Origin: Franzmannia pantelleriensis
GTDB lineage: Bacteria > Pseudomonadota > Gammaproteobacteria > Pseudomonadales > Halomonadaceae
DNA length: 64,000 bases
Direction: 5' to 3'
NCBI RefSeq assembly: GCF_900102875.1
Contig: NZ_FNGH01000001.1
Span: 1-64,000, forward strand
Part shown: one piece after another, positions 10,460-20,900 of the stretch
Layout of the letters: every line of letters starts with the position of its first letter
How positions within the stretch are numbered: position 1 is the stretch's first letter
Translations under genes and position numbers: made by a program
The notes under the pieces: model-generated
Told to the model about the DNA's origin: nothing
Databases searched by the model: none
Seen by the model: only the letters and a program-made list of their open reading frames with translations

Positions 10460-11497
10460 TCACGTCTGGCGGTACCTGGACCAGTAGAGCAGGGTCTCCT
10501 GAATCGCGATGGCCGGTGAGGTGCGTTGCAGCAGCAGGTCACCCTGTTCGCGGGCCTCTATCGGCGACATGCCGAAGTGCGCCTGAAAGGCGCGCTGGAA
10601 CTGCCGCTCGTTGGCGAACCCCCAGCGGAAGGCGACCTGGCTGACCGGCTCCTGGGGCTGGTTGCGCATGTCGCGCAGCGCCGATTCGAGCCGCCGATAG
10701 CGGATATAGTCGCTGACGCCCGGCTTGCCGAAGGCGCGATACAGGGTAGTGCGCGAGATGCTGAAGGCATCGAGCAGCATGGCCGGTCCCAGCCCTGGGT
10801 CGGTCAGGTGGCGGTCGATGAAGGCGTGCAGGCGCTGCTTGAGGCTCTGGGCCGAGGGCGACAGGTGCCCTGAGGTGCATTCTGCCGGATCGATGCCCGA
10901 GGCGAGCAGATTGCGAGTGCAGGGCTGCAGGCGCGGGACGTCGCGCTGTGTCAGTTGCGGCAGCTGCGCGCAGAGCGCTTCGAGGTGGGCCGTGATCAAC
11001 TTGGTCAGCGGCTGCTCCCGGGGCAGTAGCGTACCGTGCAGATCCGTCTCATTGACGTCGAGCCCCAGATCGTAGCGCGGCAGGATCAAGGTCAGGCTCT
11101 CCATTGACGTGGCTTCGAGATCGATCAGCTGTCGGGTATCGAGAAAGCTGACGTCGCCCGGGCGTGCGTTCAGGTTGGTGTCGCCGCATTGCCCCTCGAG
11201 CCGGCCGTAGCGGTAGACCTGAATGAAGTAGTAATTGAGTCCCTCGCTGGGCGCCAGCGACGCCTGACGAAAGAAGCGATGACTGTTGCAGCGAATCGTG
11301 CCCAGCATCCAGTCGCCGAACAGGTAGGAGTCGATCTCCCCCTCGATGATATCGCTGCTGTCTGGATCGACGTGAAAGAAGGGGTCGGCGATATCACGCC
11401 AGGCTTGTGATCTGTGCTCGCGGTCCAGATCGCGGGTGCTGAAGTGAACATGCGGTAACGATTGGTCGAGATAGTTCGTGTTATTGGATCCTGGCAC
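10460..11497 (-). CDS. AraC-family transcriptional regulator
   Basis: This 345-residue protein has a C-terminal AraC/XylS DNA-binding region with two helix-turn-helix units. The first is around AMLLDAFSISRTTLYRAFG and the second around VSQVAFRWGFANERQFQ, ending in the family signature FQRAFQAHFGMSP. The N-terminal 200 residues form a ligand or sensing domain without a motif I can name. The start is a GTG with AGGAGAA six bases upstream. The gene is divergent from the TolC-like gene with a 204-bp shared region. It is therefore the best local candidate to control the export cassette, although this is only positional inference. The effector is unknown. Confidence 0.88.
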   Translation of the reverse strand: MPGSNNTNYLDQSLPHVHFSTRDLDREHRSQAWRDIADPFFHVDPDSSDIIEGEIDSYLFGDWMLGTIRCNSHRFFRQASLAPSEGLNYYFIQVYRYGRLEGQCGDTNLNARPGDVSFLDTRQLIDLEATSMESLTLILPRYDLGLDVNETDLHGTLLPREQPLTKLITAHLEALCAQLPQLTQRDVPRLQPCTRNLLASGIDPAECTSGHLSPSAQSLKQRLHAFIDRHLTDPGLGPAMLLDAFSISRTTLYRAFGKPGVSDYIRYRRLESALRDMRNQPQEPVSQVAFRWGFANERQFQRAFQAHFGMSPIEAREQGDLLLQRTSPAIAIQETLLYWSRYRQT

Positions 11498-11701
11498 GCC
11501 GCTTCTCCTGCGTATCGGTCACATGCTCGCTGCCATGCTTGGCTCCCGCGCTGCGGACAATCTGGCGTGATGTTTGGAACAGAGTGTCGCGCCGACGGGT
11601 ATCTCAGTCGTTAGAATGACGGAAATAGCTAATTTGTAAAACCGTGTTACTTACACGCGCGCTCCAACGCAGGGAGCCTCGTCTCGAGGAGTGGTACAAC
11701 A
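11498..11701. promoter_or_regulatory. Divergent promoter region, regulator / export cassette
   Basis: This 204-bp region lies between the two divergent starts. It is AT-richer near 11610-11655. An inverted pair TGTAA (11635-11639) and TTACA (11651-11655) could be an operator. A GAGGAGTGG ribosome site sits at about 11685-11693 before the ATG at 11702. No confident -35/-10 pair was assigned. Confidence 0.35.
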
Positions 11702-13075
11702 ATGAGCAGGGCACACCCCCGCCGTTATCTGCTGACGCTAGCGGTGGCCTCACTACTGGCTGCGCCGACGGCATCGGCAACCAGTCTGATGCAGGCCCAT
11801 GAGCTGGCAAGGCAGAACGACCCGCAGTTCCAGGCGGACTTCTTCGGCAAGCTCGCCACCGACGAACGCTACGACCAGGCCCGCGCTGCACTGTTGCCGC
11901 AGGTCTCGGCCAATGCCAGCTATACCGACACCTCCCAGAATATCGTCAGCACCGATAATGAGGTGTTTGACAGCGGGAGCACTAGCTTTCCTACCACCGT
12001 CTACGGTATCTCCCTCGAACAATCTGTTTACGACTACTCGCGCTGGGCAGCGTTCCGCCAGGCCGACACCGAAACCCAGCAGGCGGCATCCGAGCTGGAA
12101 GTGGCGCGCCAGGATCTGGTGCTGCGCGTTGCCGAGCGCTACTTCGATGCCCTGGCACTCTACGAGAACCTGACCTTCCTGCAGGCCGAAAAGGAGCAGG
12201 TCGAAACCAACCTGTCCGAGGCCCGCGCGCGCTACGAGGATGGCCTGTCCCGCGAGGTCGATCTGCTCGACGCCGAGTCGCGGCTGCTGCAGGTGGAGTC
12301 GCGCGAGCTCGAGGTCGAAAACTCGCTGCGCGATGCCTTGAACGGCCTGGAAGAGGTGACCGGCTCCTTGCCGGACCGTCTCAAGCCAGTGCGTGACGAT
12401 CTCGAGCTGGAGCGCCCCGACCCTGACGACCAGGATGAGTGGACGCGCCTGGGGCTGGAGCGCAACCCCCGCCTGCAGGCCGCGGAACTAGCGATGGAGG
12501 TCGCCAACCAGGAGGTGCGGGTACGGCGCGGCGGTCACCTGCCGACGCTGGGGCTGACCGTCAGCTACGAAAACGACGATACCGAGGGCTCGCTGTTCGG
12601 CGGCGGCAGCCAGGTGGAAACCCAAATTGCGCGTCTCGACCTGAATATTCCCATCTACAGCGGTGGCATGGTGTCTTCTCAGGTGCGCGAGGGTGAACAG
12701 CTGATCGAGGTGAGCCGCTCCCGGTACGATCAGGTACGTCGTGAACTCAGCCGCGAAGTGCGCGCCGGCTATCAGGGGATCCTCACCGCCATGTCCCGTG
12801 AGCGCGCGCTGAGCGAATCGCTGCGCACCAACCAGCGCATCGTCGAGTCACGTCAGGTGGGGTATGAATCCGGCGTGACGCCGCTGCTCGACCTGCTCGA
12901 TGCCGAGCGCGAGCTGTTCTTTGCCCGCAGCGAACTGGCGGGTGCCCGCTACGACTACCTGCTGGGTGTGCTGCGCTTGCGGCATGCCGCGGGGGTCATC
13001 AATGCAGACGATCTGCAGCAGGTTGATGCCTTGCTGGATGACCCGGTAGATATGCATGTCCACAACCGTTTCTAA
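11702..13075 (+). CDS. TolC-family outer-membrane channel protein
   Basis: This 457-residue protein belongs to the TolC/outer-membrane efflux family, whose trimers form the outer-membrane duct of type I secretion and efflux systems. The N-terminus is a Sec signal peptide (basic start, LLTLAVASLLAAPTASA, cleavage near residue 26). Mature protein starts TSLMQAHELARQNDPQ, the common TolC beginning. Two OEP repeats follow with long coiled-coil stretches (ARYEDGLSREVDLLDAESRLL and VGYESGVTPLLDLLDAERELF). The gene heads the cassette that contains three HlyD-type adaptors, so it is probably the exit channel for the giant protein. Its stop overlaps the next gene by 20 bp. Confidence 0.9.
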   Translation: MSRAHPRRYLLTLAVASLLAAPTASATSLMQAHELARQNDPQFQADFFGKLATDERYDQARAALLPQVSANASYTDTSQNIVSTDNEVFDSGSTSFPTTVYGISLEQSVYDYSRWAAFRQADTETQQAASELEVARQDLVLRVAERYFDALALYENLTFLQAEKEQVETNLSEARARYEDGLSREVDLLDAESRLLQVESRELEVENSLRDALNGLEEVTGSLPDRLKPVRDDLELERPDPDDQDEWTRLGLERNPRLQAAELAMEVANQEVRVRRGGHLPTLGLTVSYENDDTEGSLFGGGSQVETQIARLDLNIPIYSGGMVSSQVREGEQLIEVSRSRYDQVRRELSREVRAGYQGILTAMSRERALSESLRTNQRIVESRQVGYESGVTPLLDLLDAERELFFARSELAGARYDYLLGVLRLRHAAGVINADDLQQVDALLDDPVDMHVHNRF

Positions 13076-13931
13076 GCCAAGCGGCCCTTCTTCGCCAGAG
13101 CTCCAGGCTTGCATCCTGGACTTTCTCGTCGGGCTGCGGGTGCCATATTTTCATGAGCATTCGGTGAAGTGCGCTCCGGTGAGGTGGCAGAGCGAGCGAG
13201 CGCTCTTTGGCGTACCGGGCAGCGTGCTCGGTACCCCAGGTACGTTGGAGGCATTGGGGCGTCTGCTTTGCCGCCTGGACATGCCGGCGGCGGATCTTGA
13301 GACCTTCATGGCCGACTATGACCCCGTACATGTGCAATACCTGCATCTTGGCTTGGAGGGGCAGCGCTGCAAGGTGTACTGGGAGTTTCCTATGCCGGAA
13401 CGGCTCGATGGCAGCACCTCGCACCACGTGCAGTATCGTGCCTGGAAGTGGCATGCCGGTGAGCCTGCTGCGGCCTGCTCTGACTACGTCATCCTACCCT
13501 CGGCCGGGGCAGCACGCGCCGCCATACGTCAGACGACCCAGGCCATGCCAGCGCTGGTGGGTGAGTTAATAGAGCAGCTCGAGATCAGCGCAGCCCTCAA
13601 GCATTACCCGTGGCCGCCCATGACGGTAGCGATCGACGAGTGGCTAGCCAGGCAGTCGACGCCGCGGAGATCCCTCAACGTGCACCTGCACGAGGCAGAT
13701 CTTCCTCTGGGCACCATCGCCGGGCTGATGATGGCCTTGGCGCGTGAGTGGCAAGCGGCACCGCAGCAGACACTGGTGGACTGGGTCGCTCGTCATGGCG
13801 CTGAGCGTCTGAGCAACGTCTCCCTCGGCCTGGGGCACGATAGCCAACCCTTCTTCACCTGTTACTACGGCGGGCGTGTACTGTCGCCCGACTCAAAGGC
13901 TGACGAGAGTGGTCAGGCGCAGCAGCCCTGA
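13056..13931 (+). CDS. Unrecognised cassette protein with internally repeated motif
   Basis: I do not recognise this 291-residue protein. It has no signal peptide or membrane segment, so it is probably cytosolic. Two similar beta-type stretches occur, VQYLHLGLEGQRCKVYW near residues 89-107 and SNVSLGLGHDSQP...CYYGG near 250-270. Both have the form LGL followed by an aromatic-rich strand, which suggests an internal duplication. The pattern loosely recalls ABBA-type (prenyltransferase-like) barrels, but this is a guess. The gene overlaps the TolC-like gene by 20 bp and precedes sapC, which ties it to the export cassette. A role as chaperone or modifying enzyme of the giant substrate is possible. 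Confidence 0.75.
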   Translation: MSTTVSKPSGPSSPELQACILDFLVGLRVPYFHEHSVKCAPVRWQSERALFGVPGSVLGTPGTLEALGRLLCRLDMPAADLETFMADYDPVHVQYLHLGLEGQRCKVYWEFPMPERLDGSTSHHVQYRAWKWHAGEPAAACSDYVILPSAGAARAAIRQTTQAMPALVGELIEQLEISAALKHYPWPPMTVAIDEWLARQSTPRRSLNVHLHEADLPLGTIAGLMMALAREWQAAPQQTLVDWVARHGAERLSNVSLGLGHDSQPFFTCYYGGRVLSPDSKADESGQAQQP

Positions 13932-13953
13932 ACGCGATCGAGAGCTAGTATCA

Positions 13954-13973
13954 GCCGGAAGCATGATTCCGGC
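13954..13973 (+). other. Short hairpin before sapC-like gene
   Basis: GCCGGAA and TTCCGGC pair across a six-base loop in the 71-bp gap. There is no T-run, so this is not a clear terminator. It may affect mRNA stability or partial termination. Confidence 0.3.
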
Positions 13974-14002
13974 CACTGACCATTAAAAAGGAAGCGGACC
14001 AC

Positions 14003-14806
14003 ATGGCAACGCAACTTCTTATCTACCGCAACGTGCAACCCATCACCCGCGACAAGCACGGTGACCTGTCACTCAAGGTCAGCCAGGACTTCGGCTTCGC
14101 CGCCGAGGTCAATTCGGTGCCGTTGATGGCTGGCGAATTTCCCGCCGCCGGCACCGATCTGCCGATCGTCTTCACCGACACCGACGACGGCGTGCTTCCG
14201 GTGGCGGTGCTGGGCCTGGCCCAGGACAGCAATCTGATGGTGGACGCCGATGGCCAATGGCGTGGTGAGTACGTGCCGGCCTTCCTGCGCCGCTATCCGT
14301 TCGTGTTTGCCTCGAGCGAAGAGGGCAAGACCTTCACCCTGTGCATCGATGCCTCCTACGAAGGCATCAACGCCGAGGGCAAGGGGGAGCGTTTCTTCGA
14401 CAGTGACGGTCAGCGCACCCAGTACCTGGAGCGGGTGCTCAGCTTCCTTCAGGACTACCAGGCGCACTTTCAACGCACCCGTGCCTTTGGCAAGCGTCTG
14501 CTGGAGCTCGACCTGCTCGAGGATGTCCAGGCCCAGGTGCGCCAGGGCGAGGGTGGTTCGCGCACCCTGACCGGCTTCAAGGCGGTCAATCGCGCCAAGC
14601 TCAAGGGCATAGACGACAATGCCTTGAAGGCGATGCTGGCCAACGACGAGCTGGAGCTGCTGTATATCCACCTGCAGTCGATGCGCAATTTCAATCGCCT
14701 CAGCCGACTGGCCCGCGGTGGCGAGCGCGTCGGCGCCCAGCCCAAGGGCGACCCGGCCGAGCAGCGCGTCGAGAGCACTAGCGAGGATGATGCGCCGGTG
14801 CACTGA
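14003..14806 (+). CDS. SapC-family protein
   Basis: The 267-residue product matches the SapC family, named after a gene in the Campylobacter fetus S-layer locus and repeatedly seen beside giant repeat proteins. Its biochemical role is not established. Typical features are the N-terminal HGDLSLKVSQDFGFAAEVNSVPLMAGEF, the PVAVLGL strand, LRRYPFVFA, and a C-terminal helical part with ELLYIHLQSMRNF. There is no signal peptide or membrane span, so it probably acts in the cytosol. A GGAAG ribosome site lies 8 bases before the ATG. Position directly before the giant gene suggests an export chaperone or a folding factor for it, by inference only. Confidence 0.88.
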   Translation: MATQLLIYRNVQPITRDKHGDLSLKVSQDFGFAAEVNSVPLMAGEFPAAGTDLPIVFTDTDDGVLPVAVLGLAQDSNLMVDADGQWRGEYVPAFLRRYPFVFASSEEGKTFTLCIDASYEGINAEGKGERFFDSDGQRTQYLERVLSFLQDYQAHFQRTRAFGKRLLELDLLEDVQAQVRQGEGGSRTLTGFKAVNRAKLKGIDDNALKAMLANDELELLYIHLQSMRNFNRLSRLARGGERVGAQPKGDPAEQRVESTSEDDAPVH

Positions 14807-14850
14807 GGCACCGGACAACCCCTCGCGTCACCGAGTCACGCTTCCGTCGG

Positions 14851-14878
14851 CCGATGTGCTCTCCCCCGGAGACATCGG
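14851..14878 (+). promoter_or_regulatory. Hairpin in the leader of the giant gene
   Basis: CCGATGT (14851-14857) and ACATCGG (14872-14878) form a 7-bp stem, extended inward by CTC/GAG. It lies in the 97-bp gap after the sapC-like gene, 13 bases before the AGGAGAA ribosome site of the giant gene. It could modulate translation or mRNA stability. No T-run follows. Confidence 0.4.
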
Positions 14879-14903
14879 GCCGCGGTCAGCCAGGAGAACC
14901 GCC

Positions 14904-17900
14904 ATGAACCGTCCCTTCCAGCCCACCCGCACGCCGTTGGCCACCCTGGTCGCCAAGCTGACGCGCAAGCGCAGCCGCGCCCAGGCGCAGAAGTCGCGCT
15001 TCGTCTTCGAAGGCCTCGAGCCGCGCATGCTGCTCTCCGCCGATCCCTTGTCGGTAGCGCTGGAGGCAGCCACCGATCTCGAAGTAAGGGTGGTGGAAGA
15101 GGGTAACCAGAAGCAGCTGCAGTTCCTCGACCTCAACGGTGAAAACGGCCCGGAGCTGATCGATGGTATGGCGCTGGATGACGTGATCAGCGTCGAGGTT
15201 GAGGCCAGCAATGAGGATGACCGGTTCAGCTTCAATGACGACAACGGACTGCTCGGCAACGCCGAGCATCTGACGTTCACCTTCCTGGGGGAGGAAGGGG
15301 GTAACAACATTCTCGATCTGACCGGTGCGGAAGCTCTCGACATCGTGTTCGAAGGTGGCGAAGGCGATGATCGGATCGTGTATGGCGGTGAGCAGGGCGG
15401 TGACTGGGTGCTCGACGGAGACGAGAGCGGCACCGGTAGCTTTCATCAGCTGTCATTCAGCGGCGTGGTCGAGGTCGAGCTCGACGACAGCGACGCCGAG
15501 CATCGCGTGGCCTCGGTCAACGCCGGCAGTTTCTTCGCGGTATTGAATGAAGGCAGCGTGCTGGTGGGCGAGGAGCCCGAGGACGACGAGTACCAGGGCA
15601 TCACCCTGAGCGGTATTCACGGCCTCGACGGCCGTGCCGACGACACCCTGAGCTACATCGAGTACGACGAGGGCGTCGAGGTGGACCTCGGCAGCGGCAC
15701 GGCCACCGGATTTTCCGGCGACGTCAGCGGCTTCGGTATCCTCGAGGGGTCGAATGCCGATGACATCCTGGTGGCAGGCGATGAGGGCGTCACCCTGCGC
15801 GGCCTGGGAGGCAACGACATCCTCGAGAGCGGCAGCGGCGACGACACCCTCGAGGGCGGTAGCGGCGAGAACCTGCTGATCTCCCGCGGCGGCCAGGACA
15901 CCTTCGTCAGCGACGACGACGCCCTGGACAGCTATCTGGTCGAGCGTGATAGCGGCGATATCGTCCTCAGCAGCAGCGGTGACGAGGCCACTGTCAACGT
16001 CGGTGACACCACGGTACTGAGCTTCTCCCACCACCCCGAGGAGATGATCCTCGGCGCCTCCGCCGAGAGCGAGGACATGACCCTGGACGCCAGCGACTAC
16101 GGCCTGGGTGGAGTGACCTTCCAGCTCCAGGGTGCCAACGTCACCGCCATCGGCAGCAACCAGGACGACTTCTTCCTGCTCTCCGCCAGCGGCAGCGGTG
16201 AGATCCACGGCGGCGAAAACAGCGCCGAGGATCAACTGCGCGTCGAGGCCGACGTCGACATGACGTTGACCGACACCACGCTCAGTGTTGATGGCGATGT
16301 GCTGTATGTGCTCGAGAACGTCGAGCTGGCGATCCTGATCGGCGGCGAGGGCGACAATGAACTCGACGCCAGCGCCTTCTCCGGCGACGTGCGCCTGGAG
16401 GGCGTGGCAGGGGCCAATGTGCTGCGTGGCGGCGACGGCGACGACCTGTTGATCGGCGGTACCGGCGACGATTACCTCCACGGCGGCGGTGGCAACGACG
16501 TGCTGTTCGGCAACACCGGCAGCAACACCCTCGACGGTGGCGGCGGTGAGAACCGCGTGATGGGCGCCTCGAGCAGTTTTCTCGAACTCGACGACGACCA
16601 ACTGCTGCACGCTGATGCGGTGGCCGAGTACGAGCTGGTGTGGGGCGGCGATCCCGGTGAGGGAATCCAGTTCTTCTACGATGACGGGGTCAGCGAAACG
16701 ATTGCTGCCGACGCTGAGGCGCTGCAGATCCAGCGTGTCCTCGAGGCAACCCCGGGAATTGGCGAGGGCAATGTCCAGGTCGCTAGCGGGTTGAATGAAG
16801 ACGGCAATCGGTTCTGGACGGTGCGCTTCCTCAACGACTTTATGGCCGTTGACGATCAGGGCGATTTCGCCCTGGCGCTGGCAACCCTGGGCGTGGCCCA
16901 GGCCGGCGCCGGCAGCGCCAGTCACGACGCGGTCAAGAAGCAGTCGCGGCAGGTCGGACGCGACTCGCTGGAGAACATTTACGGCGGCATCCTGCAGGCC
17001 ATCGAGGGCGGCAACACCCGCCTCGATGCCAGTGCCTTCACGGGCGAGGTGTATCTGGAGGGTGGCAGCGGCAACGACACCCTGATCGGCGGGCAGGGCG
17101 TCAGCGAGTTCAACGCCCAGGCCGGCGACAATCACCTGATCGCCGGGGCCGGCGAGAACATCGTGATCGGCGGCAGCGGCGAGGACCACCTCGAGCTGCG
17201 CCTCGAAGACGCCATCGACTCGGTCACCCTCGACGGCGACACCTTCACCCTCGAAGAGGATGATGCGTCTACCGAGTCCCGCTATGAAGCAGTGGAGCGG
17301 GTCTCGATCATTCGCCAGGGCGATGCCGACCTGGAGGTCGACGCCGGCGGCTACCACGGCGTCTCGGCGGCCACTGCGCTAGCCGACCTGCTCAGCGAGG
17401 AGGACTTTGCGGCGATCTTCTCCGCCGAGGACGAGCCCGGCGAGATCGAGGAGGAGAGCGGCGATATCCAGGGGGCACTGCGGCTCGGTGTGAATGTCGG
17501 GGAGGATGGCCCGCAGCAGATACTCTCACTGGATGGCGTGCGCACCCTGGGCAACCTGGCCGAGGTGCTGGGCAGTGCCGACGGCGTCGAGGCGAAGATC
17601 GACCTGGCCAACGGCACGCTGGTACTCGATGCCGCTGACGACATGACCCTCGAGGCCCTCGGCGAGGGTGACCAGCACGACGCCGTCGAGACGCTGATGA
17701 ACGCGCTCGACCTGTCGCTTGGCGACGTGGGTCGCGAGGTGGTCAGTGCTCAGCTGCAGGCCGGCGGGGTGCTGGTCGCCATGCAGGGGGCGGGCAACCT
17801 CACGGCTACCGGCAGTGGCGGCAACGACCGTTTCGAGCTGGCCGCGGCGGGCGAGCACGACCTCAACGGTGGCGGGGGCGACAACACCCTGGTGGCCCAT

Positions 17901-20900
17901 CATGTCGGCGATATGACCCTGGATGCCGATAGCCTGAGCTATGTCGTCGAGGGCAGCGATGACGACGAGCTGGTTACTTCGCTCGACAGCATCGCCAGCG
18001 TGGTGCTGGAAGTGGCCGACGGCGCGGAGGCGGCGAATATCGACGCCAGCGCCTTTGATGGCGACTCCCTGACCCTGCGCAGCAGCGTGGCCGGCGAGCT
18101 GATCGGATCGAGCCATGTCGCCACCGACTTCATGATCGAGTTCACCGATGGTGATCTCGACGACGGCGATATCGAAGTCGACAGCCGCCAGTCGGACAGT
18201 CGCGTCGAGGCGATGGTGGATGCTGGCGATAGCGTCGACGATCTGTCGGCCTTCAATCCCCTGACCCTGCGCGGCAACGCCGAGCTCAACTATATCTGGT
18301 TCGGCGACGTGACCCTGAGCGATGACGCCGATATCACCCTCAGCGAGAGCGTCACCCTGGCCGCCAGCGGCATCCTGACCCTGGACGGCGCCAGCATCGC
18401 AACCAGTGGTGGTCACGACCTGCGAATGGTCGCCGATGGCGTAGTGCTCGACGGCGCCGATCTCGATATCGACGGCGACCTGAGCATCGAGGCCGCGGGG
18501 ATCGAGATCCATGGCGGCAGCCACCTCCAGGTCGACGGCGCCCTGGGCCTTTACGCCCAGCCGATGGGTTTCTTCAACGGCTCGCCGGCCAACGGCTTCG
18601 TCGACGTGGGCCTGTTCGACCTGTCGGTGGTGATCGGCGATGCCCGCCTCGAAGCCGCGCAGATCGAGATCGAGTCACGCATCGACAATCCCGACCGCTC
18701 GCTGATCTCGTTCGAGAGTGGCAACAGCTGGGTCGACATGGGCTTGGAGGCGGCCACCGACTTCGTCGAGGGCCTGTCGCTGTTCGGCAGTATCTCGACG
18801 CTGATCGCCGAGAGCCTGATCGATATTGGCGTTGACGCGGAGCTGATCGCCGAAGGCGATATCAGCATCGATAGCGTGATCGTGCTCGAGGCCTCGGTGG
18901 AACCCACCAAGTCCTGGGGCGTAGGCGTCTCGGTCAGTACCCTGATCGCTCACTCCAACGTGCATGTTCATGGGGCGCTTCACGCCAAGCAGGGCGATAT
19001 CAACATCAACAGCCGTGTCGATACCACCCAGTCGGTGACCTCGGCGCCCTCGGCGGTCAAGGGGTTTGCCGGCTCGGCGGCAGTGGCGGTGCTCGACACC
19101 CAGTCCCGTGCCATGGTGTGGGACGATGCGCGGTTCACCGCCGAGACCGATGACGACGGCAACGGCGGCACTATCAGCGTCGATGCGCGCACCCTCGAGC
19201 GCAGTGCGGTGTCGTCGACCTCGGCGGCCAAGAAGGGCAAGGTCGGCGTGGCCATTGCGGTGGGCGTGGAAAATGGCATTACCGAGGCGCAGCTGGCCGG
19301 CGACGTGAATGCCGACAACGCCGTGCGCGTCAACGCCGACACCCGTCGCGAGGCGATCTCCGGCACCTTCTTTGCCTACATTCCCAAGAGCGCCAACGGC
19401 GTCAGCGCATCTGCCGGTACCGCCGCTGCCAGCCCCTCCGGGGTGGTGGACGGGCTGGAGAAGAGCGCCAAGGATCTCGGCAAGTCGCCACTGGTGCTGC
19501 TCGAACCGATCTCCTCCAAGCTCAAGGGCGTGGTCTCCGGGCTGTTTGGCGATGACGACGACAAGGATAGCGCCGCCAAGACCGCCGATAGCGGTGAGAA
19601 GCTCGACCTGGCCGCGGCGGTTGCGGTGATGGTCGACAACAACGTCGCCGAAGCGCGTCTGGGGCTGGATGAAGGCCGCAACCGTGATGGCGAGATCGTC
19701 GGCTCGCGCACCACCATCGAGGCTGGCGGGGACGTCGAGGTGGAGGCGGTCAGCGCCCACCGTCCCAGCGTCAACGCCAGTGGCTCGGCGGCCAAGGACA
19801 GCAGTGCCGGCACCGACAGTGACAATCCGCTCAAGCGCTGGTTGAAGTCGAAGGTCACCGATTCCAAGGAGTCCAGCGGCAGCAGTGAGGGCAGCGCCAA
19901 GGACAAGAAGAGCGACAACAACAGCAAGGATAAGGAGGACAAGACCGCGACCGTGGCGATCTCTGGTGCGGTCAGCGTAGGCATCCAGGACAACGTGGCC
20001 AACGCCAGCATCGAGGGTAACGTCGATCTGGACGCCAGCGGACGCATCGACGTTTCTGCCGACAGCCTCAACGAAATCGATCCCACCAGCCTGTTCCATG
20101 CCGGCCTCTACGGCGAGATTCGTGCCCTGGCCGATGGCGATAGCGACGCCGACCACGACAGCAGCGATGTCGTCAACTCGCTCGACAATGGCAACACGGT
20201 CATGGTCGAGGAGGGGCATGCCGCCGGGGGCGAGGTGGGCATCCTCTATGAGTTCCTGGGTGAAAGCCGCAGTGACGTCGACCTCAGCGAGGAGGATTTC
20301 GGCGACGAGGAGCGCTGGGAGCGGCTGGGCGCGCCGCTTGAGCAGCAGATCCCCGAGCTGATCGCCTCGATCGGCAACTTCTTTACCAGCAATTTCGGCC
20401 TCAAGGGCAGCTTCGATAGCTGGACCCAGGCCACCGCCGAAGGCGAGAAGCTGGCGCTGGCCGGTGCCGGCAACGTCTTCCTGCTGGGGCAGGACAGCGA
20501 TGCGCGGATCCGCGACGGCGCGCGCCTCAACGTCGACGGTCAGGACGACCTGACTGCGCTGGAGGATCTCGCCCCCAACGGCGAGCAGCACGTCTCGGTC
20601 AATGCCCGCAGCGCCAACGACCTGTTCAATCTGGTCGGCAACATCAAGCTTGGTGGCATCGGTGGGTCGGGCTCGTTCAACGCCGAGAAGTGGCAGAAGG
20701 CGATCTTCAGCTCGCCGAGCCTTGGCAGCAAAGCCGAGGGTGTGGCGATCGGTGCGGCGGTTACCACCAATCTGCTCTCCAGCAGCACGTCAGCAGAGAT
20801 CGAGTCCGGGGTGGTGCTGCTCGCCGATAGTCTGGATGTCAGCGCCGACACCTCCAGCCTGGTGCTCGGCATCGGTGCCTCCGGCGGGAAGGCGGAGAAG

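Noticed and set aside
14718-14903. Upstream in-frame extension of the giant protein by 62 residues
   Set aside because: It overlaps the sapC-like gene, has no ribosome site, and reads as Arg/Ser/Ala-rich shadow sequence. ATG 14904 has AGGAGAA.
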